Source of the DNA: an uncultured Porphyromonadaceae bacterium
Lineage (GTDB): Bacteria > Bacteroidota > Bacteroidia > Bacteroidales > Muribaculaceae
Reading direction: 5' to 3'
NCBI GenBank assembly: GCA_900548705.1
Contig: URLF01000066.1
Location: forward strand, 1-14,353
Length of the DNA: 14,353 nt
Shown: positions 1 to 7,231 of the stretch, piece by piece
Numbering within the stretch: the first letter of the stretch is position 1
Layout: every line of letters starts with the position of its first letter
Made by a program: the position numbers and the translations under genes
Notes under the pieces: model-generated
Told to the model about the DNA's origin: nothing
The model's input: the letters and a program-made list of their open reading frames with translations, nothing else
Database searches by the model: none

Positions 1-2
1 TT

Positions 3-1010
3 ATGGCGGCTGCCGAATCTGCCGGGACAGCTCCCCGCGATGATGACCGTGTGGCCGAGCTTGAGAAGGAGTTGTCGGTGATGCGCGACAGTCTTGAGCA
101 GGCCAAGGCCAAGGATGAGCTGAGCCGTGCGATGGTGAATGACCTGAACACCCGCGCCGCCGAGGCGCGTCGTGTCGCCTCGGAAAAGGAGGCGCAGACC
201 GCGTCGCTCCAGAACGACATAAACAACCTTAACGAACAGCTCACCCTGGTGACAGCCCGGCTGACCAAGGCGCAGGAAGACCTGCGTGTGGTCAGGGAGG
301 TGCAGGAACAGGTGGCAAAACTTGAGGAGAGCCAGCGGCAGAATGATGCCGCAATCCGTCGCCAGAAGGATGAACTGATGGAGAAGGATGAGCTGATCCG
401 GATAAAGGATGCCGACATACTGACCAAGAACGCCACGCTCCGCATCAAGGATGAGACCATACGCCGTCTTGAAGACCAGACCGACTCGCTGAGGAAATCG
501 GTGGAGACGGCGCAGTTTGAGAAGACCCAGACGGAAAGTGCCCTGCGTTCTGAGATTGAACGGCTGAAGGCTCTCAAAGGGATAACCGCGTCGCCGGCAA
601 CTCCGGCTGTGGCGGCTGTCGAGATTGAACCTGAGATTCCTGTCGCCGTTGTGACCGAGACACCCGAACTTGACCTGACACTTGACCTTCCGGAACTGGT
701 GACCCCTGAAAAGGAAGTGGTGGCGACCCCGCGCCCGCGTCGTGGCCGTCCGCCGAAACCGCGTCCTGAAGGTGAGACTCAGCCCCAGGAGAAGAAAAAG
801 GAGGAAAAGAAGGTTGCCGCCGAAGCCGATGACAGCGATTTTTCTTTGCTCGACAGCACTGACTGGCTGATTGCCACCCCTGCTCCGGAAGCCCCCAAAC
901 CCAAACGGCAGCGAAAGCAGAAGGCTGAGTCGGCTGACGACGCTTTCGGCTACAAGGAACCGGTCCGTCAGGAACCTCCGGATAATCCGGCTCAGATGCT
1001 GCTCTGGTAA
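3..1010 (+). CDS. Coiled-coil protein with AT-hook-like basic motif (5' end probably missing)
   Basis: I do not recognise a named family. The frame is open to the window edge, so the Met at position 3 may be internal and the protein may be longer. Counting from it, 335 residues are visible. Residues about 15-195 are rich in Glu, Lys, Arg, Gln and Leu with heptad-like spacing and almost no Pro or Gly, which reads as a long coiled coil. Residues about 196-275 are low-complexity, rich in Pro, Glu and Val. They contain RGRPPKPRP (247-255), whose RGRP core resembles an AT-hook that binds the minor groove of AT-rich DNA. A second basic patch, KPKRQRKQK, is at 299-307. Asp-rich segments and the tail NPAQMLLW surround these. 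No signal peptide or membrane segment is visible, so it is probably cytoplasmic. A nucleoid or DNA-associated scaffold is possible but inferred from composition only. The gap to the next gene is 25 nt, so the two may be cotranscribed. Confidence 0.75.
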   Translation: MAAAESAGTAPRDDDRVAELEKELSVMRDSLEQAKAKDELSRAMVNDLNTRAAEARRVASEKEAQTASLQNDINNLNEQLTLVTARLTKAQEDLRVVREVQEQVAKLEESQRQNDAAIRRQKDELMEKDELIRIKDADILTKNATLRIKDETIRRLEDQTDSLRKSVETAQFEKTQTESALRSEIERLKALKGITASPATPAVAAVEIEPEIPVAVVTETPELDLTLDLPELVTPEKEVVATPRPRRGRPPKPRPEGETQPQEKKKEEKKVAAEADDSDFSLLDSTDWLIATPAPEAPKPKRQRKQKAESADDAFGYKEPVRQEPPDNPAQMLLW

Positions 1011-1035
1011 TCGAAACAACTATTCTTTATTGAAG

Positions 1036-3264
1036 ATGAAGATGAACAACTTAGCCAAAACGATAACCTGTATTGCCGCTTTTCTCCCCATCAGTGGAGG
1101 AATCGTGGCCGCGCAGGCCAAAATAGATGTAGAGGGTATCGCGAAATATGTCTATCCCGGCAATACCCCCGACTCCCCCAAGAGTTTCACCTACCTTCCC
1201 GACGGTGAGAGTTACCTGTTGCTCGGTAAGGATGGAAAGACAATCGAACGTTACGAGACCGCCACTGGAAAACTCCTGGAGACGGTGCTGGATGTCAGCC
1301 ATACTCGTGAAAACTCCATATCCTCGGTCGAGGAGTTCATATTGAGTCCTGACGGGTCGAAACTGTTGCTTTACACCACCAAGACTCCGGTCTACCGTCA
1401 TTCATTCAAGGCTGACTGGCATGTGTTTGAAATCAAGCGCAACATCCTGCGCCCCCTCTCCAAGCAGTTCAAACAGCAGCAGGCCCCGGTGTTCTCGCCT
1501 GATGGCAGGATGGTGGCGTTCGTGGCGGAGAACAACATCTATGTCAAGAAAATAGATTACGATTCGGAAGTGGCGGTTACGAAGGATGGCGCGTATGACA
1601 AGGTCATCAACGGTATCCCTGACTGGACGTATGAGGAGGAGTTTGCCACTGATTGCTCGATGGTATGGGCTCCTGACAATTCCACTCTCTGCTATCTCCG
1701 TTACGATGAGGAGAAGGTGAGGAAATTCGCGTTCTCCCTTTATGAGGGGTATTGCAACCCATCTTCGGAATATGCCCTTTATCCCGGCACATTCTCTTAC
1801 AAATATCCCGTCGCAGGGGAAGCCAACTCTGTTGTCACCCTCCACAGTTATGATGTCGAGACCCGCAAGACCAAGGATATAACCCTTGGCGACGGGCGGG
1901 TGGAATACATCCCCCGCATCGCCTACGGCGGTTCTTCGGCTGAGAGGCTTATGGCCGTGACCCTGAACCGGGCGCAGAACCGTATGGAGGTGTTCGCTGT
2001 CAATCCCAAGTCGACGGTCTCTAAGTCGGTGCTGGTCGAGGAATCAAAGGCGTGGCTCAATCCGATGTCATATGAGGATATCCATTGGGGTGAAGGTAGC
2101 TTCGTCGTGGCTTCAGAGCGCACCGGATGGAACCATCTCTATGAATATTCATACGCAGGCCAGCAGTTACGTCAGCTGACCTCGGGTGATTTCGATGTCA
2201 CCGGTTATTACGGAACGGATCTCCAGGGAAATGCGTATTTCCAGTCGACCGCACAGCTTGTCGACGGACAGGGGGATCGCGGAGCCATCAGCCGCGTCAT
2301 CCAGAAGATAGACAAGACTGGTAAAAAACAGCAGGTGATTACCCCTTCCCATGGTTGGGCTTCGGCTACATTCTCTCCCGCGATGAACTATTATGTAGTC
2401 AATTACAGCAACGAGCAGACCCCTCCGAAACATACGATGTATAACACCCGCGAGAAAGAGCTGCGCGTGTTGGTCGACAATTCTGACTATGCCGGACGCT
2501 ATGCTTCCGTTCCTCGCAAAGAGTTCTTCTCGATGACCTCAGACGGTTATTCCCTGAATGGCTATATCCTGAAACCCTCGGGATTCAATCCTTCCATGAA
2601 ATATCCGGTGATAATGTGGCAGTACAGTGGGCCGGGTTCACAGGAGGTGACCGACCGCTGGCATATGGACTGGGACTATTACGCGGCTGAGAAGGGATTC
2701 GTGGTGATATGCGTCGATGGCCGTGGTACTGGTGGCCGTGGCACCGCTTTCCGCGATGTCGTCTACCGCAACCTGGGTCATTACGAGACAATCGACCAGC
2801 TTGCAGCCGCCCGCCACGCCGCGTCGTTGCCGTTCGTCGACGCTTCGCGTATCGGAATTGCCGGCTGGAGCTATGGCGGCTATGAGACCCTGATGGCGAT
2901 TTCCGACCCGGCATCCCCCTTCAAGGCCGCTGTGGCAATCGCGCCCGTCACATCCTGGCGTTATTACGACACGGTCTATGCCGAGCGTTACATGCTTACT
3001 CCCGGTGAGAATGAGGAAGGATACCGCACCAGTGCGCCCATTGAACGGGTTGACAATGTCGACTGTTCGCTGCTCATAATGCACGGCACCGCCGATGACA
3101 ATGTGCACCTCTCCAATACCATCGAGTATGTCAGCCGTCTCCAGGAATCTGGCCGCGTCTGCGACATGCTCCTCTTCCCGAATATGAACCACTCGATTAA
3201 CGGCTGTGACGCGCGTGCGCTGGTTTATGGCCGTATGGTCGGTTATTTCACCAGAAACCTCTGA
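1036..3264 (+). CDS. dpp4: Secreted dipeptidyl peptidase IV (S9B prolyl oligopeptidase family)
   Basis: A serine exopeptidase of 742 residues that removes Xaa-Pro or Xaa-Ala dipeptides from peptide N-termini, probably in the periplasm. Residues 1-28 form a signal peptide ending AQA before Lys29. A beta-propeller domain follows; its DWTYEEEF motif (196-203) carries the double Glu (E201-E202) that holds the substrate amino group in DPP IV. The C-terminal alpha/beta-hydrolase domain has the nucleophile S612 in GWSYGG, D687 in HGTADDNVH and H719 in NMNHSI. The Ser-Asp-His spacing (75 and 32 residues) is close to that of human DPP IV (78 and 32). AERYM also matches the family. I chose the ATG at 1036 because the frame upstream of it overlaps the previous gene and would bury the signal peptide; the ATG at 1042 is an alternative. 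A related prolyl tripeptidyl peptidase is less likely, given the double Glu and the HGTADDNV motif. In gut Bacteroidales the enzyme is linked to use of proline-rich peptides. Confidence 0.95.
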   Translation: MKMNNLAKTITCIAAFLPISGGIVAAQAKIDVEGIAKYVYPGNTPDSPKSFTYLPDGESYLLLGKDGKTIERYETATGKLLETVLDVSHTRENSISSVEEFILSPDGSKLLLYTTKTPVYRHSFKADWHVFEIKRNILRPLSKQFKQQQAPVFSPDGRMVAFVAENNIYVKKIDYDSEVAVTKDGAYDKVINGIPDWTYEEEFATDCSMVWAPDNSTLCYLRYDEEKVRKFAFSLYEGYCNPSSEYALYPGTFSYKYPVAGEANSVVTLHSYDVETRKTKDITLGDGRVEYIPRIAYGGSSAERLMAVTLNRAQNRMEVFAVNPKSTVSKSVLVEESKAWLNPMSYEDIHWGEGSFVVASERTGWNHLYEYSYAGQQLRQLTSGDFDVTGYYGTDLQGNAYFQSTAQLVDGQGDRGAISRVIQKIDKTGKKQQVITPSHGWASATFSPAMNYYVVNYSNEQTPPKHTMYNTREKELRVLVDNSDYAGRYASVPRKEFFSMTSDGYSLNGYILKPSGFNPSMKYPVIMWQYSGPGSQEVTDRWHMDWDYYAAEKGFVVICVDGRGTGGRGTAFRDVVYRNLGHYETIDQLAAARHAASLPFVDASRIGIAGWSYGGYETLMAISDPASPFKAAVAIAPVTSWRYYDTVYAERYMLTPGENEEGYRTSAPIERVDNVDCSLLIMHGTADDNVHLSNTIEYVSRLQESGRVCDMLLFPNMNHSINGCDARALVYGRMVGYFTRNL

Positions 3265-3340
3265 CGAAAGCCGGATGAAATCCTTGTGACACGAAAGTTT
3301 TCGCGTTACATAGTGGTTACGGGGTAAACGTTATGGTGAG

Positions 3341-3362
3341 TTCGGATGTTAGACTATCCGAA
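3341..3362. repeat. Inverted repeat in the 130-bp gap between the peptidase and membrane protein genes
   Basis: TTCGGAT (3341-3347) and ATCCGAA (3356-3362) are perfect complements separated by an 8-nt loop, with no T-run after them. The repeat ends 32 nt before the ATG of the downstream membrane protein. It could be an operator or a leader hairpin, and it is a poor candidate for an intrinsic terminator. I found no clear TAnnTTTG promoter in the rest of the gap (3265-3394). Confidence 0.4.
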
Positions 3363-3394
3363 TGTCACTCTTATAAGTCGCTTAACAGAAAGAT

Positions 3395-4762
3395 ATGTTT
3401 CACTCTCATCAACGCAGAGAAGGATTAAGTGCCGCCATATTCAGCTTATGGCGTAACTGGACAATCGCCATCGGTTTCCTGGCGATTCTGTCGTTTGTTT
3501 CTCCGCTCATAAGGCAGGTATGGCTTGCGCCGGTATGTATTGTGCTGTTTCTTGCCCTCCAGCTGATTAGGTCGGCGATGAACAACCAGCCAGTGCCTGT
3601 CTGCTCGCGCCTCTACAAAGAGGTGTCTGTGATTATTCTTGTGATCACATGCATAGTGCTTCTGAGATATTTCATCACCGGCGGGAACGGCGCGTTTGAG
3701 CTTACGGGCCAACCGGTCAACACCAACGGCCCGCTGCTCGGAATCCTGATAAGCGCACCTGTCACCGCCGTGGTGACAGCCTGCTTCCTGCTGCAGAAAC
3801 GTGAACCTCTCGTTTGTCAGCTTTGTCATCTCCGTTACGGCAATGTGGTGAAGAATGGATTCATCGGTATGCTGTATCACCGGGAATGGCGTTACCAGAC
3901 ACGTCTGTTGATGGTGTTGTCCCTGCTGCTGGGGGTGGTTGACTGGACATATTACCTCTTCCATTACATCAATGTCAACCTCAACCGCGCCGATTATTTC
4001 TTCTTCCTGTGGCTTCCGTTGGCGTTGTATGTCATCTCGTTGCTTTATCTGGGATGGCGTTATTACTCGCTGTGGGTGTTCTATTGCCATAATGATGAGG
4101 GGCATGTGGTGACCGATCCGAGTTCGACCATTGTGAGGTTCCTCGTGATAAGTGATGATATGATATTGCTTGACATCCGCCGCACCGACAAGTTCTTCAA
4201 CAACGGGGCGGTGATAAAGCGGTTCGACACTCCGGCTGTGGCGACGCTTCCTTATCAGGAGCGTTACGACGCGGGGCGTGCCGCCGAGCTTTTCAAGCAG
4301 ATTACAGGCATCAGCGGCGCGGAGATAAGGCCGATGTATGACAGCCCTGACAATGTGACCTACCGCAACATATTCCATTTCTTCGCCTTCGTTGACAACA
4401 AGGAGGATATCACCGAGTCAAAAATCCACGGGGAATGGTTTTCGCTCGGGGAATTGCGTCAGCTGATGATGCAGCACCTGACGGGCAATGACCTCAATTC
4501 GGAGATGGCTCGAATCTATCGTATCGCGATGGCCTGGAAAACCTATGACCGCGAGGGACGCAGGCTTTACAAGTTCAAGCATTACCGCCCGACTTTCCGT
4601 ATAAGGGATATCCGCAACTGGGAGGTTGACTACAACGACGGTCACTGGCTCTCTGTGGGTCGTCTCAATGAAGACAGCCATCTCTTCAGATTGCGCCGTT
4701 TTCTCAAGCGTATCGAGGATAAAATCAGGCGCAACGCCCCTATGATGAATCTTTTCACCTGA
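3395..4762 (+). CDS. Multi-pass membrane protein with C-terminal degenerate NUDIX-like domain
   Basis: This 455-residue protein has two parts. The N-terminal half has about six hydrophobic helices (roughly 23-39, 41-58, 77-93, 113-133, 170-190, 203-227), so it sits in the inner membrane. A loop between helices four and five carries CQLCH (141-145), a CxxC pair followed by His. Residues about 240-360 look like a NUDIX fold: strand segments, a helix AAELFKQITGI (296-306) at the place of the NUDIX box end AxRELxEETGL, then HFFAFV and EWFSLGELRQL, typical of NUDIX C-terminal strands and helix. The Glu residues that bind metal in true NUDIX hydrolases are replaced (Gln302, Ile303), so catalysis is unlikely and a sensing or binding role is more plausible. 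The tail (380-455) is very basic. The function is unknown to me. A 6-nt gap to miaA suggests cotranscription. The NUDIX assignment rests on pattern reading only. Confidence 0.8.
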   Translation: MFHSHQRREGLSAAIFSLWRNWTIAIGFLAILSFVSPLIRQVWLAPVCIVLFLALQLIRSAMNNQPVPVCSRLYKEVSVIILVITCIVLLRYFITGGNGAFELTGQPVNTNGPLLGILISAPVTAVVTACFLLQKREPLVCQLCHLRYGNVVKNGFIGMLYHREWRYQTRLLMVLSLLLGVVDWTYYLFHYINVNLNRADYFFFLWLPLALYVISLLYLGWRYYSLWVFYCHNDEGHVVTDPSSTIVRFLVISDDMILLDIRRTDKFFNNGAVIKRFDTPAVATLPYQERYDAGRAAELFKQITGISGAEIRPMYDSPDNVTYRNIFHFFAFVDNKEDITESKIHGEWFSLGELRQLMMQHLTGNDLNSEMARIYRIAMAWKTYDREGRRLYKFKHYRPTFRIRDIRNWEVDYNDGHWLSVGRLNEDSHLFRLRRFLKRIEDKIRRNAPMMNLFT

Positions 4763-4768
4763 CGCCGG

Positions 4769-5707
4769 ATGGAGGAGAATAAACGTGCTGAACTTCCTCT
4801 GTTGGCCGTGGTCGGCCCGACAGCTTCCGGCAAGACCGGCTATGCTGTCGCAGTCGCCCGAATGGGGAACGGTGAAATCATCAGCGGGGATTCCCGACAG
4901 GTGTACCGAGGGATGGATATTGGTACCGGGAAAGACCTCGGGGAATACGGCGAGATAAGATGCCACTTGCTCGATGTCGCCGACGCGGGTGAGAAATACA
5001 ATCTTTTTCAGTATCTCCGTGACGCGGGGGAGGCCATCGCCGATATATCGGCGAGAGGGAAACTCCCGGTGTTGTGCGGCGGCAGCGGACTCTATGTCGA
5101 GTCGGTGCTGAAAGGGCTTCGGCTTCCTCCCGTTCCTGAGAATCCTCCCTTGAGGGCATCATTGGCCGGGAAATCACTCGCCGAACTCACCAACATTCTC
5201 GCCGGAATGAAGACCCTCCATAACACCACCGATGTTGACAGCTGCCAGCGGGCGATACGCGCCATCGAGATTGAGGAGTATTACCTCTCGCATCCCGACG
5301 AGGCGAAGGATGCCCGGCAGGCTACTCCGCGACGTGCCACGATAATTGGTGTGGATGTCGACCGGGAGGTGAGACGTGAACGTATCTCGCGCCGTCTCGA
5401 TGCACGCTTGGAGGAGGGGATGGTCGATGAAGTCAGGCGGTTGCTCGACAGCGGTGTGCCTCCCGAGAACCTGATTTATTACGGTCTGGAATATAAGTTC
5501 GTGACCGAATACCTCATAGGGAAGACCACCTATACGGAGATGAGACGGCTGCTTGAAATCGCCATACATCAGTTCGCCAAACGTCAGATGACCTGGTTCA
5601 GGGGTGCCGAACGGCGGGGATTTCACATTCACTGGCTTTCCGGTGGACTGTCGCGGGAGGAGTTTGCCCGGCAGGCTCTTGAAATATATAATGACGAACA
5701 GGGATGA
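4769..5707 (+). CDS. miaA: tRNA dimethylallyltransferase MiaA (divergent Bacteroidetes type)
   Basis: MiaA transfers a dimethylallyl group from dimethylallyl diphosphate to N6 of A37 in tRNAs that read UNN codons; MiaB later adds a methylthio group. The P-loop GPTASGKT is at residues 16-23. SGDSRQVYRGMDIGTGK (39-55) is the family signature that includes the catalytic Asp41. GGSGLYVESVLKGL follows, and KRQMTWFRGAE lies near the C-terminus. The length, 312 residues, is normal for the family. Some positions differ from classical MiaA: the usual IGYkE reads LEYKF, and TRxxAKRQ reads IHQFAKRQ, which suggests the second MiaA paralogue found in many Bacteroidetes. The gene begins 6 nt after the membrane protein and ends in a 4-nt ATGA overlap with the next gene, so translation of the two is probably coupled. 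Confidence 0.93.
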   Translation: MEENKRAELPLLAVVGPTASGKTGYAVAVARMGNGEIISGDSRQVYRGMDIGTGKDLGEYGEIRCHLLDVADAGEKYNLFQYLRDAGEAIADISARGKLPVLCGGSGLYVESVLKGLRLPPVPENPPLRASLAGKSLAELTNILAGMKTLHNTTDVDSCQRAIRAIEIEEYYLSHPDEAKDARQATPRRATIIGVDVDREVRRERISRRLDARLEEGMVDEVRRLLDSGVPPENLIYYGLEYKFVTEYLIGKTTYTEMRRLLEIAIHQFAKRQMTWFRGAERRGFHIHWLSGGLSREEFARQALEIYNDEQG

Positions 5708-6684
5708 GAACACCGGGCTGGCTTCGCGGGATTCTTCTTCTTGGGGCGGTCTGTCTAGCTCCCGCGAGAGGGGAATGCGTGGTCGGAAAACTTCTCGAAG
5801 AGGGTGTGACGCTTGCCAAAGGGGAGAGTTGGAGTCTCGTTCAGGATGAACGGATATTGTCGGCGGTTGAGATACGCGGGCAATTAATGAAGGGGAATAA
5901 CAGGAATGGTGGGGGATGGAAAATCTCTTTCTACGACAGCTTTAGCGACAGTATAGCCGAAGTCGCGGTAACCATCCCTCAGAAATCATATGACGGGATA
6001 GGAGACAGCGCGACCGAAGTAACGGTAAGTTCATTTTACCGGGCTGACAACGGAACGCCCGCAGACGGTGATGTCGCGAGGATATGCAAAGTGGATGGGG
6101 CTGTTGTCTCTGTCGCTATGGTTGAGAGCGGAGAAGGGATGGCAGAAATCTGGAGTGGCGACAAGACGCTTGGCCTCCTATGTGTCATCCCTGTGGGGAA
6201 AGGTGTCGCCTCATTCTCGGTTACTCCCGATGACTCGATGGAGATGGTATCGGTCAATGTCAGGGAGAGGGAGATCACAGACAATCAGATGGAATGGAAC
6301 GAAGAGAATCTTGCCCGTCGTTTCGCTGTTTCGGATGATTTCCGTGAGGGTTTCTATGATTACCTTGACTCAGACATCGACACTGAGCGTTGCCGTCTCG
6401 GAGGGGCTTACCGCATAGGGCTGGTGAGGGACGGCAAAGGGGGCTATGAGATTGTGTATCTTTCCGGGGCAGAGGACAACAGCCGTAACTGGGTGGCCGG
6501 GATGGTCAAAGGGGGATTGAGACCGACGATTTTTGAAGGGCATTATGACCTGTGGTGGCGCGACTCCGATTTCGCGGAGGACATGGAGGAGCTTTGGGCG
6601 CAGCTTGACGGCACTGTCCTGTCGCTCCATTTCCCAAAGGAGAAAGCCGTGGTCAGATTCAGCCGTTCCCGTCAGAACCGGTGA
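5704..6684 (+). CDS. Exported protein of unknown function, translationally coupled to miaA
   Basis: A 326-residue protein without a named domain that I can identify. Residues 1-23 form a typical signal peptide (Arg near the start, hydrophobic core LLLGAVCLAP, cleavage probably near ARG-E), so it is likely periplasmic or outer-membrane associated. The Cys in this core is not in a good lipobox. The mature part is acidic and rich in beta-prone segments. A C-terminal block at about 232-320 (GGAYRIGLV, YEIVYLSGAEDN, WVAGMVKGGLRPT, GHYDLWW, LSLHFP) looks like a compact conserved domain of Bacteroidales hypothetical proteins, a match made from memory. The start is well fixed: ATG at 5704 shares ATGA with the miaA stop and leads directly into the signal peptide. 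The last 26 bp overlap the 3' end of the convergent lipoprotein gene. Confidence 0.85.
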   Translation: MRTPGWLRGILLLGAVCLAPARGECVVGKLLEEGVTLAKGESWSLVQDERILSAVEIRGQLMKGNNRNGGGWKISFYDSFSDSIAEVAVTIPQKSYDGIGDSATEVTVSSFYRADNGTPADGDVARICKVDGAVVSVAMVESGEGMAEIWSGDKTLGLLCVIPVGKGVASFSVTPDDSMEMVSVNVREREITDNQMEWNEENLARRFAVSDDFREGFYDYLDSDIDTERCRLGGAYRIGLVRDGKGGYEIVYLSGAEDNSRNWVAGMVKGGLRPTIFEGHYDLWWRDSDFAEDMEELWAQLDGTVLSLHFPKEKAVVRFSRSRQNR

Positions 6685-7156
6685 CGACTGGTGTGATTTT
6701 CCCGCTGGCGACATCATAGGATATTATATAGCCGTGGAATGTGACCATATATATACCGGCGTTGCGGTTCACGGCGTAAACTTCCCCGAGATTGTCGGTG
6801 GTCTCGATGTAATCATACAATTGCGACGGAAACTGGTCGAAAATCAGCTGTTGGGGGATGGTGTTGCCATTCCCGTCAACCGTGGTCCATTTCAGAGAGG
6901 GATTGAAGACAAGCGTTGCCGAGTTCTCGAGGTTGACGGTATATGTGCCTGCCGTTTCATTGTAGTTCGCCACACCCTGGCCGGGGAAATACTGGCTGAT
7001 GAATTGCTGGATTTCGCGTGGCAGGCTTTTGAAATCGTCATCTCCACATGAGGTCAGGCCTCCGCAGAGACCGATGCACACGGTCAGCAGCACGGCCAGA
7101 AGCAAGCTCCTCTTGCCGTATGATTTTATCTTTCGGGATGAAATTGTAAAGGCCAT
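6659..7156 (-). CDS. PepSY-like lipoprotein (putative DUF2874-type repeats)
   Basis: A 165-residue lipoprotein. The hydrophobic segment at about 18-33 leads to lipobox LTSC with Cys37. The residues after the Cys, GDDD, resemble the acidic export signal of surface lipoproteins in Bacteroidetes, so it may be surface exposed. The mature part reads as two PepSY-like units: LPREIQQFISQYFPG, then a strand with NLENSATLVFNPSLKW (about 45-100); and FPSQLYDYIETT, then IYMVTFHGYIISYDVASG (about 109-152). This family is common in Bacteroidales and its biochemical role is unknown to me. The start at 7156 is the only Met before residue 137 and gives a slightly long n-region. The start codon lies inside a strong hairpin (7148-7200). 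The stop overlaps the convergent plus-strand gene by 26 bp. Confidence 0.85.
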   Translation of the reverse strand: MAFTISSRKIKSYGKRSLLLAVLLTVCIGLCGGLTSCGDDDFKSLPREIQQFISQYFPGQGVANYNETAGTYTVNLENSATLVFNPSLKWTTVDGNGNTIPQQLIFDQFPSQLYDYIETTDNLGEVYAVNRNAGIYMVTFHGYIISYDVASGKITPVVTGSDGNG

Positions 7157-7200
7157 AAGTCGAAACGTTTTTTGTAATTCAACGTCGGCTTATGGCCTTT
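7148..7200 (-). promoter_or_regulatory. 16-bp hairpin enclosing the lipoprotein start codon
   Basis: Positions 7148-7163 pair with 7185-7200: twelve perfect pairs (AAAGGCCATAAG with CTTATGGCCTTT), one T-G wobble, then three more pairs, around a 21-nt loop. On the minus strand the start codon of the PepSY-like lipoprotein (7156-7154) lies in the 3' arm, so folding would hide it; the A-rich bases just upstream are in the loop. The hairpin begins 31 nt after the stop of the NlpC/P60 gene, so it could also serve as that gene's 3' end or a weak terminator, but only three T residues follow it. The rest of this gap (7157-7231) shows no clear promoter. Confidence 0.6.
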
Positions 7201-7231
7201 TGTTCTGTGTGATGTTTACCTCAGGGCGGAT

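Noticed and set aside
871..1035. N-terminal extension of the dipeptidyl peptidase to position 871
   Set aside because: It overlaps the upstream gene in another frame and would place 55 polar, basic residues ahead of an otherwise good signal peptide.
2638..3192. 184-codon minus-strand frame inside the dipeptidyl peptidase gene
   Set aside because: It covers the catalytic domain of a clear S9B peptidase in the opposite frame and has no motif of its own.
3446..4378. 310-codon open frame on the minus strand, antisense to the membrane/NUDIX-like gene
   Set aside because: Its translation is His/Arg/Gln-rich without recognisable motifs, and the plus strand has clear membrane helices. It is a shadow of GC-rich codon use.
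5704..5772. Lipoprotein signal in the exported unknown protein (Cys at residue 17)
   Set aside because: The residues before the Cys (GAV) do not make a good lipobox, and a standard signal-peptidase I site follows.
6533..7051. 172-codon plus-strand frame spanning the convergent junction
   Set aside because: It overlaps the exported protein in another frame and is antisense to a clear lipoprotein gene. Its composition is not protein-like.
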